This document shows, piece after piece, positions 54,707 through 64,000 of a stretch of DNA of 64,000 nt. The stretch comes from Alphaproteobacteria bacterium PA2 (GTDB lineage: Bacteria; Pseudomonadota; Alphaproteobacteria; Caulobacterales; Caulobacteraceae), in contig NKIZ01000001.1 of NCBI GenBank assembly GCA_002256425.1, positions 2,267,001-2,331,000 on the forward strand, read 5' to 3'. The stretch's first letter is position 1. Every line of letters starts with the position of its first letter. Both the position numbers and the translations under genes were made by a program. The notes under the pieces are model-generated. The model did not search any database, had not been told where the DNA came from, and worked only from the letters and a program-made list of their open reading frames with translations.

Positions 54707-57700
54707 TCAGTAATCCTTACGCCAGCGGACGGCCAGCTTGCCATCCCCCTGCCCGGCCAGCTTGGAAATCAGGGACAGGGCCCGGTTGATCCGCCATTCC
54801 ACCTGGGCCGAGGGCCCTTCCCGGCCGCCGCCGGTGATTTCCAGATAGACGTCGTCGGTCAGGTATTTGCCGCCCGACACGGTGACCCCGGTCGTCCCGC
54901 CGCCGCCCAGGGCCAGGCGGTCGAGGCCAGCAAAGGTCTTGAGGTTGCCGATCACGTCAAAGCCGCCGCCGCCCGCCAGGGAGGACAGGGCTGAGGCCAG
55001 CTGGGCGGCTTCCACCGGGGTCAGCTGGGAGGCCGAGCGCCCGAACAGCACCTGGGACAGGACCTCGTCGTTGGGCAGGGTCGGGGTCGAGGTCAGGGTG
55101 ATTTCAGGCCTGGCCGCCGTGCCCCTGATCTGCACCGCCGCCATCAGGGTCGTATCATCCCGGCTGGCGGTGAGGTCCAGTCGGATGTCCTTGGGATCGG
55201 TGGCCAGGCGGACCGTGCCCCGCTCGTCAAAGGCAAAGCGTTTGCCGGCGAAGTCATAGTCGCCGCGCACGACCCGGGCCACGCCGGTCAGGGAGGGGCG
55301 CGAGGTCGATCCGCCTACATGGGCGTCAAGGGACAGCTCTGCATCCAGTCCGCGACCACGCAGATAGATCCGGCGCGGCGCCTTGAGGCTGACGGCCAGG
55401 AGCACCCCCTGCCCGCCACGGGTGCGTGCAGTGGTGGCGGGCGTAAGGTCCACAGGGCGATTGATCTCGACCACATCCATGGGCGTGACGCCTGAGGGGG
55501 CCGGTGGCTTGGCCGAAACATCGGCGCGATCGATCGCCAGGGCCCCGCTCAGCTTCACCTTGCCGTCGGCATTGCGGTTGATGGTCGCCTGGCCGGTGGC
55601 CGAGGCGGTGGCCAGGTCATTGTCGATGAGCCGGAAGCCTTTGAGGTCGAGACGGAAGCTGGAGTCCCCGTCCCGCAGCAGGGAGATACGGCCCTGACCG
55701 CTCAATCCGCCCCCGTGGCCATCCGAAGCGGACACCTGGGCTATGTTGAGGGCCTGATCAGCCAGGTCCGCCTGCAAGGCCACATCCCGCAGCACTAGGC
55801 CGCTGGCGCCATCCGAGAAGCGCCCATTGTCGACGCTGGCCTGCCCAACGGAACCGAGATCGGCCAGGGTCCCACCCAGCTGGCCTTCCAGATGGACATG
55901 GCCAGCCAGTTCGCGATCGCCGCCGATCAGCAGGTCCCAGAGCGGTTTGACCTCGCCATCGGCGAAGGCGCGGCCGCGCAAGGGCTTCTGGCGATTGATG
56001 GCGATGCGGAAGGGCGCCGCCGAGGTCTCGGCGGGCAGGACCAGGTCGGCCTGGGCCTTCAGTCCCTGGCTGTTGGCCAGCTGGCTGTCGATCTGGATCT
56101 GGTCGCCTGCGAGGTGAGCCCGAAGCTTGCCGTCCAGGCCCTGGGCCTTGTCTGCGCCCAGGCCGCGCGCGCCCAGCAGGTCGGCATTGAGGTCGCCGGT
56201 CAGCCGGCCGCCCTGGCCGCTGAGACTGAGGTCGGCGTCCACCTTGCCGGTGAGATCCTGATCCAGGACCCCCAGATTGATGTCGCTGAGCCTGGCCTTG
56301 AAATCCGCCGCCGCCTTGGTGAAACGCCCGTCAATATCGAGCTTGCCGCCCTCATTGGTGGCCAGTCGGATCCGGGCGCCGGTCTGGCCATCCTCGAAGG
56401 TGAAGGCCGCAGGCTCCGTGGTCTTGAGGCCGTGTACGCCCAGACGACCGCCGCCCTCAAAGCCCAGCCGGTATCCCTCGCCTTCAGCCCCCGCCAGTCC
56501 GCCCCCGGTCAGGGACCATTTTCCGGCGTGGGAGGCCCCATTGGCCTGCAGGTCGTAGGGAAGGCGTGACAGGGGGCCATCGGCTGTCAGTCGGCCGGCG
56601 CTGATGGCCACAAGCTGACCCGACAGGATGACCTCGGCCAGGTCGAGCGCCAGTTTCGCCCGTGGTCCGCCTGGCGCATCAGTGATCTGGACCTGCCCCT
56701 TGATGTCACCGCCATCGATCAGGGCGCCGCGACTGATGTTCAGCTTCAGGTCCGCACGGGTCCCATCCCCGGGTCGCAGGGCGAGGTCGCCCGACGCCTT
56801 CACCCCGCCGGCGTCCATGACCAGATCCGTGAGGTTCAGGTCGCCGCCGTTGAGGCCGAAATTCGCCCGGGCTGAGGCAGGGCCATAGGCGCTGGCGGCG
56901 TTCAGGGCCACGGCGCCCATGGTGGACTGTGCGCCCTTCTGGAAGGTCAGGGTCAGACGGGCCGCCGTGAGGGGCAGTTTCGGGATGTCGATGGCCTCGA
57001 AGTCGGCGGAAAGGTCGGCGCGAGGTTCTGACAGGGTCCCAGCGACCGTACCCGACCCCCTGGCCCGGCCGGTGATTTCCAGCGGGCCAAACCGGAAGGG
57101 GCCGTCCGCCGACCAGCCGAGGTCAAACTTCATGGGCCCCTTGAATTCCGCCTGCCCCTGCCCCGTGGCATCAAGGGCTGCGCCATCAAGACTGGCCCTG
57201 GTGAGGGTCAGCCGCCCGCCGCCAATGCCGCCCTGGGCCGCAAGGCGGGGCGCCGGACCCAGCAGGCGATCCAGCACCGGATATCCGGTGGCCAGGTTTT
57301 GACCTTTGCCATCCAGGCTGAGGTTCCAGGGCTTGCCAGCCCCACCCTGGTCGGCGGTCCATGACACCTCCGCCGCCCCCTTCGCGCCCAGCCGCGCCAT
57401 GGTGAGATTGGAAGCCACAGCCTTGCCCTTCAGGGTCAGACCGCCGAACAGGCTGCGGCCGCCCTGGGCTGAAAGGGTCAGGCCGCTGCCCTGGGCCTTC
57501 AGGTCCTTGAGGGCGAGACGGCCATCGGAAAGCCTGGCCAGATCTATCTCTGCCTTCGGCGCCGCCCCCAGCATGGCGAAGAGATAGCCGCTGCCCTGAC
57601 CACCGGAGCCGACGAGCTTGCCTGTCAGGCCAAGCTCTCCCCGCCTTGAGGTCAGGGTCAGAGGGCCAGAGGCGGCGCCCAGGCGATAGTCGCCGATGGC

Positions 57701-58879
57701 CATGGCGCCGACTGACCCGGTTCCTGCGAACCGCCAGTCGTCGCTCATCCCCGCAAGCCGGCCAGCAACCCTGGCGGGCCCCAGGCTTGGGCCGCCTGTG
57801 ATCTTGCTGAGGGCCGGCGAGGTCGCCACCAGGTCCATGCCCTGCGGGCCGAGACGGCGGCCCTTCAGGTCCGCCCGGCCTGAAGCGGTCAGGGTCAGGT
57901 TGGCCATGTCCATGCGGGCGGCCATGTTGAAATGCGTCTGGTCCGCCTTGAACCCTGAAAAGGTCAACCGGGCTTCCGACCCAAGACGCTGGGCAAGATT
58001 TCGGGTCAGGGTCGAGGCTGTCAAGGAAACGCGGCCCGTCCCCTGCCCGCCCTGATCCGTCCAGACCCCGTCCAGTGTCACTGGTTGATCCGGGCCACTG
58101 GTCAGAACCGCATGCAGCTTGCCTTTGGACTCCGCCCCCCCTGCCCGGGCGTGCAGCTCGAAGGGACGGTCAGAAGGCAGGCCGAGGGCGCCGGCGAGGG
58201 CGCCGCCCCGGCTCTCCGATGCATCGGCGACGACCCTCAGGGGCTCGTACTTCAGGAAGGCCACATCGAGGGCCAGATGATCGCCGGCATGGAGCAGGCT
58301 CCTGGCCTTGATGCGACTGGTGAAGCCGCCCTTGGCCCGTCTGACCGCCAGCTGCCCGTCCAGATCAAACACGCCCCGCTGGACGCTGAACTCCGGCAGC
58401 ATTTCCAGCCGGGTCCGGATGGCGTCGATCTGGATGCTGACCGGCAGTTCCCGGGAGGTCTGCTTTTCGGTCAGGCTCGGGCGGCGCAGAACCGTCACAT
58501 GCTGTGCTGTGACCCGGTCAATATGCAGTTTCCGGGTCAGCAGGGGCATGTAGCGCCAGGACACCTCCAGGGCCCGGGCGTCCAGCCAGACCCCCTTTTC
58601 ATCGACAATGGTCAGACGCCGGATGCGGAAGTCCTTCATCAGGTCGCCTTCGACGCCTTCGACCTTCAGCTTGCCAATCCGGCCAAGCTTGAGCCCATTG
58701 GCGCCGGCTTCAACCAGCAACCGGCCCTGTGGAGACAGGATGGCGAAGCGCGCGCTGAGGGCGCCGAACAGCAGCAGTCCGGCCATGATTGCCGCCGTCC
58801 AGACAAACAGCCGCCGCAGCGAGAACGGAGTCTTCGCCCTTGGCCCGGGCGGGCTGGTCTCTGGGGTCGCCTCGGTCAA
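54707..58879 (-). CDS. tamB: TamB-family translocation and assembly module inner-membrane protein
   Basis: A 1390-residue AsmA-like/DUF490 protein spanning the periplasm. An N-terminal transmembrane helix (LFVWTAAIMAGLLLFGALSA, about 25-48) is followed by more than 1000 residues of repetitive beta structure that forms a hydrophobic groove, and the conserved C-terminal DUF490 domain ending LAVRWRKDY. TamB works with TamA in outer membrane protein assembly and in phospholipid transport to the outer membrane. Its start overlaps the tamA stop by 4 bases. Confidence 0.93.
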   Translation of the reverse strand: MTEATPETSPPGPRAKTPFSLRRLFVWTAAIMAGLLLFGALSARFAILSPQGRLLVEAGANGLKLGRIGKLKVEGVEGDLMKDFRIRRLTIVDEKGVWLDARALEVSWRYMPLLTRKLHIDRVTAQHVTVLRRPSLTEKQTSRELPVSIQIDAIRTRLEMLPEFSVQRGVFDLDGQLAVRRAKGGFTSRIKARSLLHAGDHLALDVAFLKYEPLRVVADASESRGGALAGALGLPSDRPFELHARAGGAESKGKLHAVLTSGPDQPVTLDGVWTDQGGQGTGRVSLTASTLTRNLAQRLGSEARLTFSGFKADQTHFNMAARMDMANLTLTASGRADLKGRRLGPQGMDLVATSPALSKITGGPSLGPARVAGRLAGMSDDWRFAGTGSVGAMAIGDYRLGAASGPLTLTSRRGELGLTGKLVGSGGQGSGYLFAMLGAAPKAEIDLARLSDGRLALKDLKAQGSGLTLSAQGGRSLFGGLTLKGKAVASNLTMARLGAKGAAEVSWTADQGGAGKPWNLSLDGKGQNLATGYPVLDRLLGPAPRLAAQGGIGGGRLTLTRASLDGAALDATGQGQAEFKGPMKFDLGWSADGPFRFGPLEITGRARGSGTVAGTLSEPRADLSADFEAIDIPKLPLTAARLTLTFQKGAQSTMGAVALNAASAYGPASARANFGLNGGDLNLTDLVMDAGGVKASGDLALRPGDGTRADLKLNISRGALIDGGDIKGQVQITDAPGGPRAKLALDLAEVILSGQLVAISAGRLTADGPLSRLPYDLQANGASHAGKWSLTGGGLAGAEGEGYRLGFEGGGRLGVHGLKTTEPAAFTFEDGQTGARIRLATNEGGKLDIDGRFTKAAADFKARLSDINLGVLDQDLTGKVDADLSLSGQGGRLTGDLNADLLGARGLGADKAQGLDGKLRAHLAGDQIQIDSQLANSQGLKAQADLVLPAETSAAPFRIAINRQKPLRGRAFADGEVKPLWDLLIGGDRELAGHVHLEGQLGGTLADLGSVGQASVDNGRFSDGASGLVLRDVALQADLADQALNIAQVSASDGHGGGLSGQGRISLLRDGDSSFRLDLKGFRLIDNDLATASATGQATINRNADGKVKLSGALAIDRADVSAKPPAPSGVTPMDVVEINRPVDLTPATTARTRGGQGVLLAVSLKAPRRIYLRGRGLDAELSLDAHVGGSTSRPSLTGVARVVRGDYDFAGKRFAFDERGTVRLATDPKDIRLDLTASRDDTTLMAAVQIRGTAARPEITLTSTPTLPNDEVLSQVLFGRSASQLTPVEAAQLASALSSLAGGGGFDVIGNLKTFAGLDRLALGGGGTTGVTVSGGKYLTDDVYLEITGGGREGPSAQVEWRINRALSLISKLAGQGDGKLAVRWRKDY

Positions 58880-60660
58880 AAGCTCTGACCTATGCTGAGA
58901 TAGATCTGGAAGCTGGGATCATTGGAGCGCGGATTGAGCGGCACGGCGATGTCGACACGGATGGGCCCGAAGCCCAGGTCATAGCGCACCCCGAAGCCCG
59001 CCCCCAGACTGAGGTTCTTGCCATCGGGAATCTGGTCCGAGCCAATGGAGCCCGCATCGACAAATCCCACCAGGCCCCAGCGCTGCCCGATCTTCTGGCG
59101 TAACTCGGCGGAGGCCTCAACAAGAGCAAGGCCGCCCTGGGGAGTGTTGTCCGCCAGAACCGGCCCGACCCCTTGATAGGTATAGCCCCGCACCGAACCG
59201 CCGCCGCCGGCATAGAAGCGGCGGGAAGCCGGCACATCCGGAATGGCGCCGCCCAGGATCGCGCCCACCTTGAGACGGCCGGCGAGGACCGTGCGGCCCT
59301 TGGGATCAAAGGGCAGGTAGGCGCTGCCCTGGCTCTGCATTTTCAGGTACGGCAGGGTGGAATCCCCGCTGATCAGGGTAGGCTCCACCCGGGCCTCAAG
59401 CCGCCAGCCCCTCTTGGGATCCAGGGGATCATCTGAGCGGTCGAGCGCCATGGCGCCCAGAAGGGCTGCTGCGATCTGCGAGCGCCCCAGTCGGGCCAGG
59501 GAGCCGGCGGAAACCTCGCGGGTGCGGCTGTAGTCGAGGGACGCGCCAAGAGTGACATAGGAGGTGCGGTCAAACTTGCGTTCAACGTCCAGGCTCGTGC
59601 CGACGCCGGTCTCCTGATAGGCCGAGGTCAGCTGCTGATAGACGAAGGCCGAGCCCTTGAGGGTCTGGCGGGCCCTCTGCCAGTGCGGCAGGCTGATATC
59701 GACCCCCAGTCGGCTGTCTATGGTCGAGGCCCTTGCAAAGACCGAAGTGGTGTCGCCGCGGCGGAACTGGTTGTAGCGGGTCCAGCGGGCGTCGCCGCCA
59801 GCGCCCTCGCTGGTGGAATAGCTGGCGCCCAGCTCCAGCCGCCGGTAGGCGCGGTCAGCCAGACTGACAATGACCGGCCTCAGGCCGTTGGCGTCAGCCT
59901 GCTCCCTTGGCGCCAGGGCGACGGTGACGGACTCATAGACGCCCGTGTCGAGCAGCCGCCGCTCAAGTTCGCCCACATCGTCAGGGTCGTAGACGTCACC
60001 TGACTTCCAAGGCGCCAGATGACGCAGCCATTTGGGCTCGCTCTGGGATGGGCCGGTAATGTCCAGGCCGCCCAGGTGGACAAGACTGCCCGCAGCAATC
60101 CTGAAATCCGGACGAACCGTGCGGTCGGCATGGTCGACGATGACCTCCCGAGGCGCAGCGGCCACATCGGCATAGCCCCGCTTCTGGACAGCTGCGACGA
60201 TCCGGCCTTCAGCGCTGACCACATCGGCTGCGCGACCGGCCTGACCATCGGCCAGACCCATGACCGCCTCGGCCGCCCGCTGCACCGGCTCGGCCGGCGG
60301 CGCGTCGACCCAATCGACCCTGGGATCGGCGATTCGGAATCTCTGGCCCGGCCTGATCTTCACCACGGGCTGGGATGGCTCGGTTTCAGTGACCGTCGGC
60401 TCGACTTCGCTGCCGTAATAGCCTTCAGACCTCAGGACCGCGGTGGCGTCATCGGCGGCCTCGCGGGCGCGACGGCGGGCCTCGAACCGGCTGGTGACGG
60501 GACGATCGGTCTGACCGATGGCGTCGGTGATTTTCGATTTCAGGGCCGCCTTCATGGCCCCTTCGACAGCGGCCTTCGGCTGCGCCGCGCACGCTGTTTC
60601 GGCCGCAGCCTGTGCGCAGAGAGCCGCAAGGGCGGCGCCAGCAAGGGCCAGTCGTCCCAA
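58876..60660 (-). CDS. tamA: TamA-type outer membrane assembly factor (Omp85 family)
   Basis: A 594-residue outer membrane protein with signal peptide (RLALAGAALAALCAQAAAET). POTRA domains occupy about 70-260 (for example VVKIRPGQRFRIADPRVDWV, WKSGDVYDPDDVGELERRLL). The 16-strand beta-barrel follows, with GGGGSVRGYTYQGVGP (the Omp85 RGY motif). The protein ends in Phe (FQIYLSIGQSF), the usual outer membrane barrel signal. It is coupled to tamB and divergent from the ATP-grasp gene. Confidence 0.94.
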   Translation of the reverse strand: MGRLALAGAALAALCAQAAAETACAAQPKAAVEGAMKAALKSKITDAIGQTDRPVTSRFEARRRAREAADDATAVLRSEGYYGSEVEPTVTETEPSQPVVKIRPGQRFRIADPRVDWVDAPPAEPVQRAAEAVMGLADGQAGRAADVVSAEGRIVAAVQKRGYADVAAAPREVIVDHADRTVRPDFRIAAGSLVHLGGLDITGPSQSEPKWLRHLAPWKSGDVYDPDDVGELERRLLDTGVYESVTVALAPREQADANGLRPVIVSLADRAYRRLELGASYSTSEGAGGDARWTRYNQFRRGDTTSVFARASTIDSRLGVDISLPHWQRARQTLKGSAFVYQQLTSAYQETGVGTSLDVERKFDRTSYVTLGASLDYSRTREVSAGSLARLGRSQIAAALLGAMALDRSDDPLDPKRGWRLEARVEPTLISGDSTLPYLKMQSQGSAYLPFDPKGRTVLAGRLKVGAILGGAIPDVPASRRFYAGGGGSVRGYTYQGVGPVLADNTPQGGLALVEASAELRQKIGQRWGLVGFVDAGSIGSDQIPDGKNLSLGAGFGVRYDLGFGPIRVDIAVPLNPRSNDPSFQIYLSIGQSF

Positions 60661-60747
60661 AGTCCAAATCCTTATGCGCCCCGCCCTAGGTGTAGCGCGC
60701 CGACACAGGTTATGTCACCCGACTGTGAGCATGCGGATGCTTTTCCA

Positions 60748-60767
60748 TTGGGCAGAAGTCTGCCCAA
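60748..60767. promoter_or_regulatory. palindrome in the tamA / ATP-grasp divergent region
   Basis: TTGGGCAGA-AG-TCTGCCCAA is a perfect 9-bp inverted repeat with a 2-base centre. It lies 88 bases upstream of tamA and 110 bases upstream of the ATP-grasp gene. The short centre suggests a dimer-binding operator, though an 8-bp hairpin with an AAGT loop is also possible. Confidence 0.5.
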
Positions 60768-60876
60768 ATGATAGGCGCCCATCAGGTAGAGCCCTGTCTC
60801 GGGCGAATTTCCCGGTCGCACAGCGGCGCGGTTTCTAAGGTCGTCCTGCACGCAAACTGCGGGAGGCGAGTTCACG

Positions 60877-62349
60877 GTGGGGTACAGGGTGGCGATAGCA
60901 GGACGGTCAAATGCGGACTCAACGCCTCTGCCCTATGATGAAATGCTCACGGCCGATGGCCTTGTGCGACCTCACTACAGCGCCCTCGACCAGAGGGTGG
61001 CGGCCCTGGGCGACCAGGAGCTGGCGGACCGCCAGAGGACCCTGGAGCGGTTCTTCCTGCTTCAGGGCATAACCTTCACGGTCTATGGGGGCGAGAGCTC
61101 CACCGAGCGGATCATTCCGACAGACCTGCTGCCCCGGATCATTCCGGCGGAGGAATGGTCGGTGGTCGAAGCGGGTCTGACCCAGCGCCTGCGCGCCCTG
61201 AACATGTTCCTGGCCGACATCTATGGCGCCCAGCAGATCCTGATGGACGGCGTGGTGCCGCGGGAACTGATCCTTTCGGCCCCCTCCTATCGCCGGGAAA
61301 TGCAGAACCTGTTTGTCCCGCACAAGGCCTACGCCAATGTCTGCGGCAGCGACCTGATCCGTCAGCCAGACGGAGCCTTCGCAGTCCTGGAGGATAACCT
61401 GCGGGTGCCATCCGGCGTGTCCTACATGCTGGCTAACCGCGAGGCTTCCAAGCGCACCTTCCCTGGCACCTTCCGTCTGGCGGGAGTGCGCGCCATCGAC
61501 CGTTATCCCGACATGCTGATGTCGACCCTCAAGGGCATGGCGGCGGACTGGCGGCCCAATCCCCAGGTGGTGGTCCTGACCCCCGGGGTCTACAATTCCG
61601 CCTATTACGAGCATGCCTATCTGGCCCGCCTGATGGGCGCGCCCCTGGTGGAAGGCCGCGACCTCGTGGTCCACGACAACATGGTCTATATGCGGACCAC
61701 CACCGGCCTCCGGCGCATCGACGTGATCTACCGCCGGGTGGATGATGACTTCATCGACCCCCTCACCTTCCGTCGGGATTCAAGTCTCGGCGTGGCGGGC
61801 CTGTTCAACGCCTATCGCGCCGGCAATGTGGTGATCTGCAACGCCCCGGGCACCGGGGTGGCGGATGACAAGGCTGTCTATGCCTATGTTCCTGAAATCA
61901 TTAAGTACTACCTCGGCGAAGACGCCATCCTGCCCAATATCGAGACCTATCTCTGTCGCGAACCCGCCCAGCTGAGCCATGTCCTGGCCAATCTCGACAA
62001 GCTGGTGGTCAAGGCCGTGGGCGCCTCCGGGGGCTACGGCATGCTGATCGGGCCCCACGCCAGCGCCAAGGAGCGGTCCGACTTCGCCGAAGCTATCAAG
62101 GCTGATCCGTCCAACTATATCGCCCAACCTACCATCCAGCTTTCCACCGCGCCCTGCCTGATCGACGGGGCGATCGACGCCCGTCACGTGGACCTGCGGC
62201 CCTTCATCCTGTCCGGTGAGAAGATCGTGGTGACACCTGGCGCCCTTACCCGGGTGGCCCTCAAGAAGGGTTCGCTGGTGGTCAATTCCAGTCAGGGTGG
62301 AGGGTCCAAGGACACCTGGATTCTCGGCGCCGAGGAGACCCGGCCATGA
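60877..62349 (+). CDS. circularly permuted type 2 ATP-grasp protein
   Basis: A 490-residue protein (COG2308 type). Landmarks are PYDEMLTADGLVRPHYSALD near the start, PRIIPAEEWSVVEAGLTQRL, VLEDNLRVPSGVSYML, KAVGASGGYGMLIGPHAS, and HVDLRPFILSGEKIVVTPGA. Such proteins are predicted ligases forming amide bonds, possibly on peptides, and almost always sit with an alpha-E protein and a transglutaminase-like protease, as here. The true substrate is not established. The start is GTG 60877 with GGGAGG upstream. It overlaps the alpha-E gene by 4 bases. Confidence 0.92.
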   Translation: MGYRVAIAGRSNADSTPLPYDEMLTADGLVRPHYSALDQRVAALGDQELADRQRTLERFFLLQGITFTVYGGESSTERIIPTDLLPRIIPAEEWSVVEAGLTQRLRALNMFLADIYGAQQILMDGVVPRELILSAPSYRREMQNLFVPHKAYANVCGSDLIRQPDGAFAVLEDNLRVPSGVSYMLANREASKRTFPGTFRLAGVRAIDRYPDMLMSTLKGMAADWRPNPQVVVLTPGVYNSAYYEHAYLARLMGAPLVEGRDLVVHDNMVYMRTTTGLRRIDVIYRRVDDDFIDPLTFRRDSSLGVAGLFNAYRAGNVVICNAPGTGVADDKAVYAYVPEIIKYYLGEDAILPNIETYLCREPAQLSHVLANLDKLVVKAVGASGGYGMLIGPHASAKERSDFAEAIKADPSNYIAQPTIQLSTAPCLIDGAIDARHVDLRPFILSGEKIVVTPGALTRVALKKGSLVVNSSQGGGSKDTWILGAEETRP

Positions 62350-63290
62350 TGCTCGCCCGCGTCGCCGACAGCCTCTACTGGATCGGCCGCTATGTCGAAC
62401 GGGCCGAGCACATGTGCCGCCTGTCGGACGTCATGCTGAACGCCACCCTCGACCGGACCGATGCGGCCGCCCAGGTCACAAGGAACGTCCAGGCCGCCGT
62501 TGGCGACCCGGAAACCGAAGAGGTCCTGACGCCCTATGAAATGGCCAGGTCCCTCGCCCTGAATCGGGAGGATCCGGGCTCCATCACCACCTCCCTGTCC
62601 CGGGCCAGGGAAAATGCCAGGCAGGTCCGTGACCAGATCACCACCGAGACCTGGGAACGGCTGAACCTGATCTATCTGCGGGTCACAGGGCCTGGCGCCG
62701 CCAAGGCCTTCGAGGACGGCTCGTCCAGCTTCCTGAACGAGATCATCTCGGACCTGCACATGTTCAAGGGCGCCGCCGACGCCACCATGAGCCATGGTGA
62801 AGGCTGGGGCTTCCTGATGCTGGGGGCCTATCTCGAGCGCGCCCAGCTGATCGCGCGCCTGCTCAAGGTCTGCTTTGGCGATGAGAAGCAGCCGCCGGTC
62901 ACCGATCACTCGGCCCTGACTAGCCTGCTGCGGATGGGCTGCGCCCTGGAACCCTATCTGCGGCGCTACACCGCCGACATCCAGCCCAAGCTGATCCTGG
63001 AATTCCTGATGTTTGACGCAGACTTCCCGCGATCCCTTCGCTTCACCACAGCACGGATCGCCGATCACCTGGCGGGGCTGAGCGGGTATGTGGACCATTC
63101 AAGCCATTCAGGCCCCGAGCGCCTGGCCGGCCGTCTGAAGGCGCGACTGCAATACGCCGATGTGGACAATCTGCAGATCCGCGACGCCAGCCCCATGGTC
63201 GGCACGGTTCTGGACGAATGCGCAGGCATCCACTCAGCGATCTATGACACCTTCGTCGCCTATTCCCTTGAAATGCGTCTTCCGGCCTAG
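62346..63290 (+). CDS. alpha-E domain protein
   Basis: A 314-residue all-helical protein (COG2307). It begins MMLARVADSLYWIGRYVERA, with EHMCRLSDVMLNATL, the family hallmark. Further conserved parts are WGFLMLGAYLERAQLIARLL and FLMFDADFPRSLRF. It is always found with the permuted ATP-grasp and transglutaminase-like partners and may be a structural or carrier component. It is translationally coupled to the upstream gene. Confidence 0.92.
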   Translation: MMLARVADSLYWIGRYVERAEHMCRLSDVMLNATLDRTDAAAQVTRNVQAAVGDPETEEVLTPYEMARSLALNREDPGSITTSLSRARENARQVRDQITTETWERLNLIYLRVTGPGAAKAFEDGSSSFLNEIISDLHMFKGAADATMSHGEGWGFLMLGAYLERAQLIARLLKVCFGDEKQPPVTDHSALTSLLRMGCALEPYLRRYTADIQPKLILEFLMFDADFPRSLRFTTARIADHLAGLSGYVDHSSHSGPERLAGRLKARLQYADVDNLQIRDASPMVGTVLDECAGIHSAIYDTFVAYSLEMRLPA

Positions 63291-63301
63291 GACCTGAACC
63301 C

Positions 63302-64000
63302 ATGCTTCTCGAGGTCCGTCACCTGACCGAATACCACTATGCCGACCCTGTGCGCGAAAGCGTCATGGAGGTCTGGATGCAACCCCAGAAGAGCGCCTCC
63401 CAGCGCCTGGTCGCCTTTGAACTGGAGCTAGATCCGGCGGCCCAGCTGTTCTCTTACGGCGACGCCTTCGGCAATGCCGTCTACCATTTCGATGTGCCCC
63501 AGCCCCACTCGAAGCTGGCCATTGTCGCCCGTTCGACAGTCGAGACCCAGATCCCGGCCCCCCTTCCCGACGCCCTGGACATGGGTGAATGGGACCGGTT
63601 GAAGAGCGACTTTGTCCGGGGCGAGAACTTCGACTTCCTGCGGCACCACGGCTTCGCCATAGAGACCGACGCCCTGACCAATTTCGTGATGGAATCCGGG
63701 ATTGATCGGCTGAGGGCCCGCGACCCCCTCACCGCGGTGCGCCGCATGTCGGAAATCATCTATGAGTCCTTCGCCTATGAGGCCGGCGTCACCGACGCCG
63801 AGAGCCCCATCGATCTGGCCCTTAGCGTCAAGCGCGGGGTCTGCCAGGACTTCACCCACATCATGATCGCCATCTGCCGGGCCTGGGGCATTCCGGCCCG
63901 CTATGTGTCGGGCTATCTGTTCACCGACCGCCAGCATGGCGACCGCTCGGACCCGGAGGCTACCCATGCCTGGGTGGAGGTCTTCCTGCCGTCCACCCGC
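63302..64000 (+). CDS. transglutaminase-like cysteine protease (C-terminus outside window)
   Basis: The first 233 residues of a COG1305-type protein, third gene of the ATP-grasp/alpha-E operon, 11 bases downstream of the alpha-E gene. The N-terminal beta domain starts MLLEVRHLTEYHYADPVRES. The transglutaminase core shows catalytic Cys in RGVCQDFTHIMIAICR, YVSGYLFTD, and catalytic His in ATHAWVEVFLP. The final Asp of the triad is beyond the edge. It is expected to hydrolyse or transfer amide bonds in the same pathway as its neighbours. Confidence 0.93.
   Translation, partial: MLLEVRHLTEYHYADPVRESVMEVWMQPQKSASQRLVAFELELDPAAQLFSYGDAFGNAVYHFDVPQPHSKLAIVARSTVETQIPAPLPDALDMGEWDRLKSDFVRGENFDFLRHHGFAIETDALTNFVMESGIDRLRARDPLTAVRRMSEIIYESFAYEAGVTDAESPIDLALSVKRGVCQDFTHIMIAICRAWGIPARYVSGYLFTDRQHGDRSDPEATHAWVEVFLPSTR

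Overview
The window (about 62-66 % GC by eye) looks like a chromosome segment of an alphaproteobacterium of the Caulobacteraceae (Caulobacter/Phenylobacterium type). The main reason is a complete RsaA-type S-layer locus: an S-layer protein whose N-terminus starts like Caulobacter RsaA, its type I secretion system (RsaD, RsaE, RsaF), and the GDP-perosamine pathway that makes the O-antigen to which such S-layers attach. The housekeeping genes (guaA, guaB, tamA/tamB, hspQ, phhA, ppx, rlmE) fit the same group.

Layout. 1-3.1 kb: a partial DUF433-type antitoxin, a small membrane protein, a lipoprotein and a secreted M23 peptidase. 3.3-13.8 kb: an exoprotein region with a beta-helix/RTX protein, a serralysin-type RTX protease, and three tandem minus-strand genes (a GH113-like glycosidase, a second clan GH-A-like glycosidase, a metalloprotease). 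These three end in the same ~188-residue C-terminal module, which is homologous to the N-terminal O-antigen-binding anchor of RsaA. 14-19.3 kb: a sparse region with two paralogous XRE regulators, tRNA-Thr(CGT), a methyltransferase, two small membrane proteins and long gene-poor stretches. 19.4-35.2 kb: the S-layer locus, read right to left as rsaD, rsaE, gmd, perB, per, two glycosyltransferases, rsaF, rsaA, then a strong terminator and a two-domain methyltransferase. 35.8-40.4 kb, on the plus strand: a short XRE regulator, a large protein of unknown function, an FkbM methyltransferase and a glycosyltransferase. 40.5-43.4 kb: an accessory patch (degenerate serine recombinase, small membrane protein, AlpA-type regulator, tyrosine integrase, repeats) abutting the 3' end of guaA. 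43.4-64 kb: core genes.

How the parts fit. RsaD/E/F export RsaA and probably the exoenzymes. Gmd, Per and PerB with two glycosyltransferases can supply N-acetylperosamine O-antigen. RsaA binds this O-antigen through its N-terminal domain, and the three enzymes can be expected to dock on the same ligand through their C-terminal copy of that domain. I read this as a portable surface-anchoring system: one exporter, one polysaccharide ligand and one anchor module shared by the S-layer and several catalytic cargos. Supporting facts are the module similarity seen here and the known behaviour of the Caulobacter S-layer-associated protease SapA, whose C-terminus suffices for type I secretion and surface attachment. 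That these particular proteins are anchored is inference.
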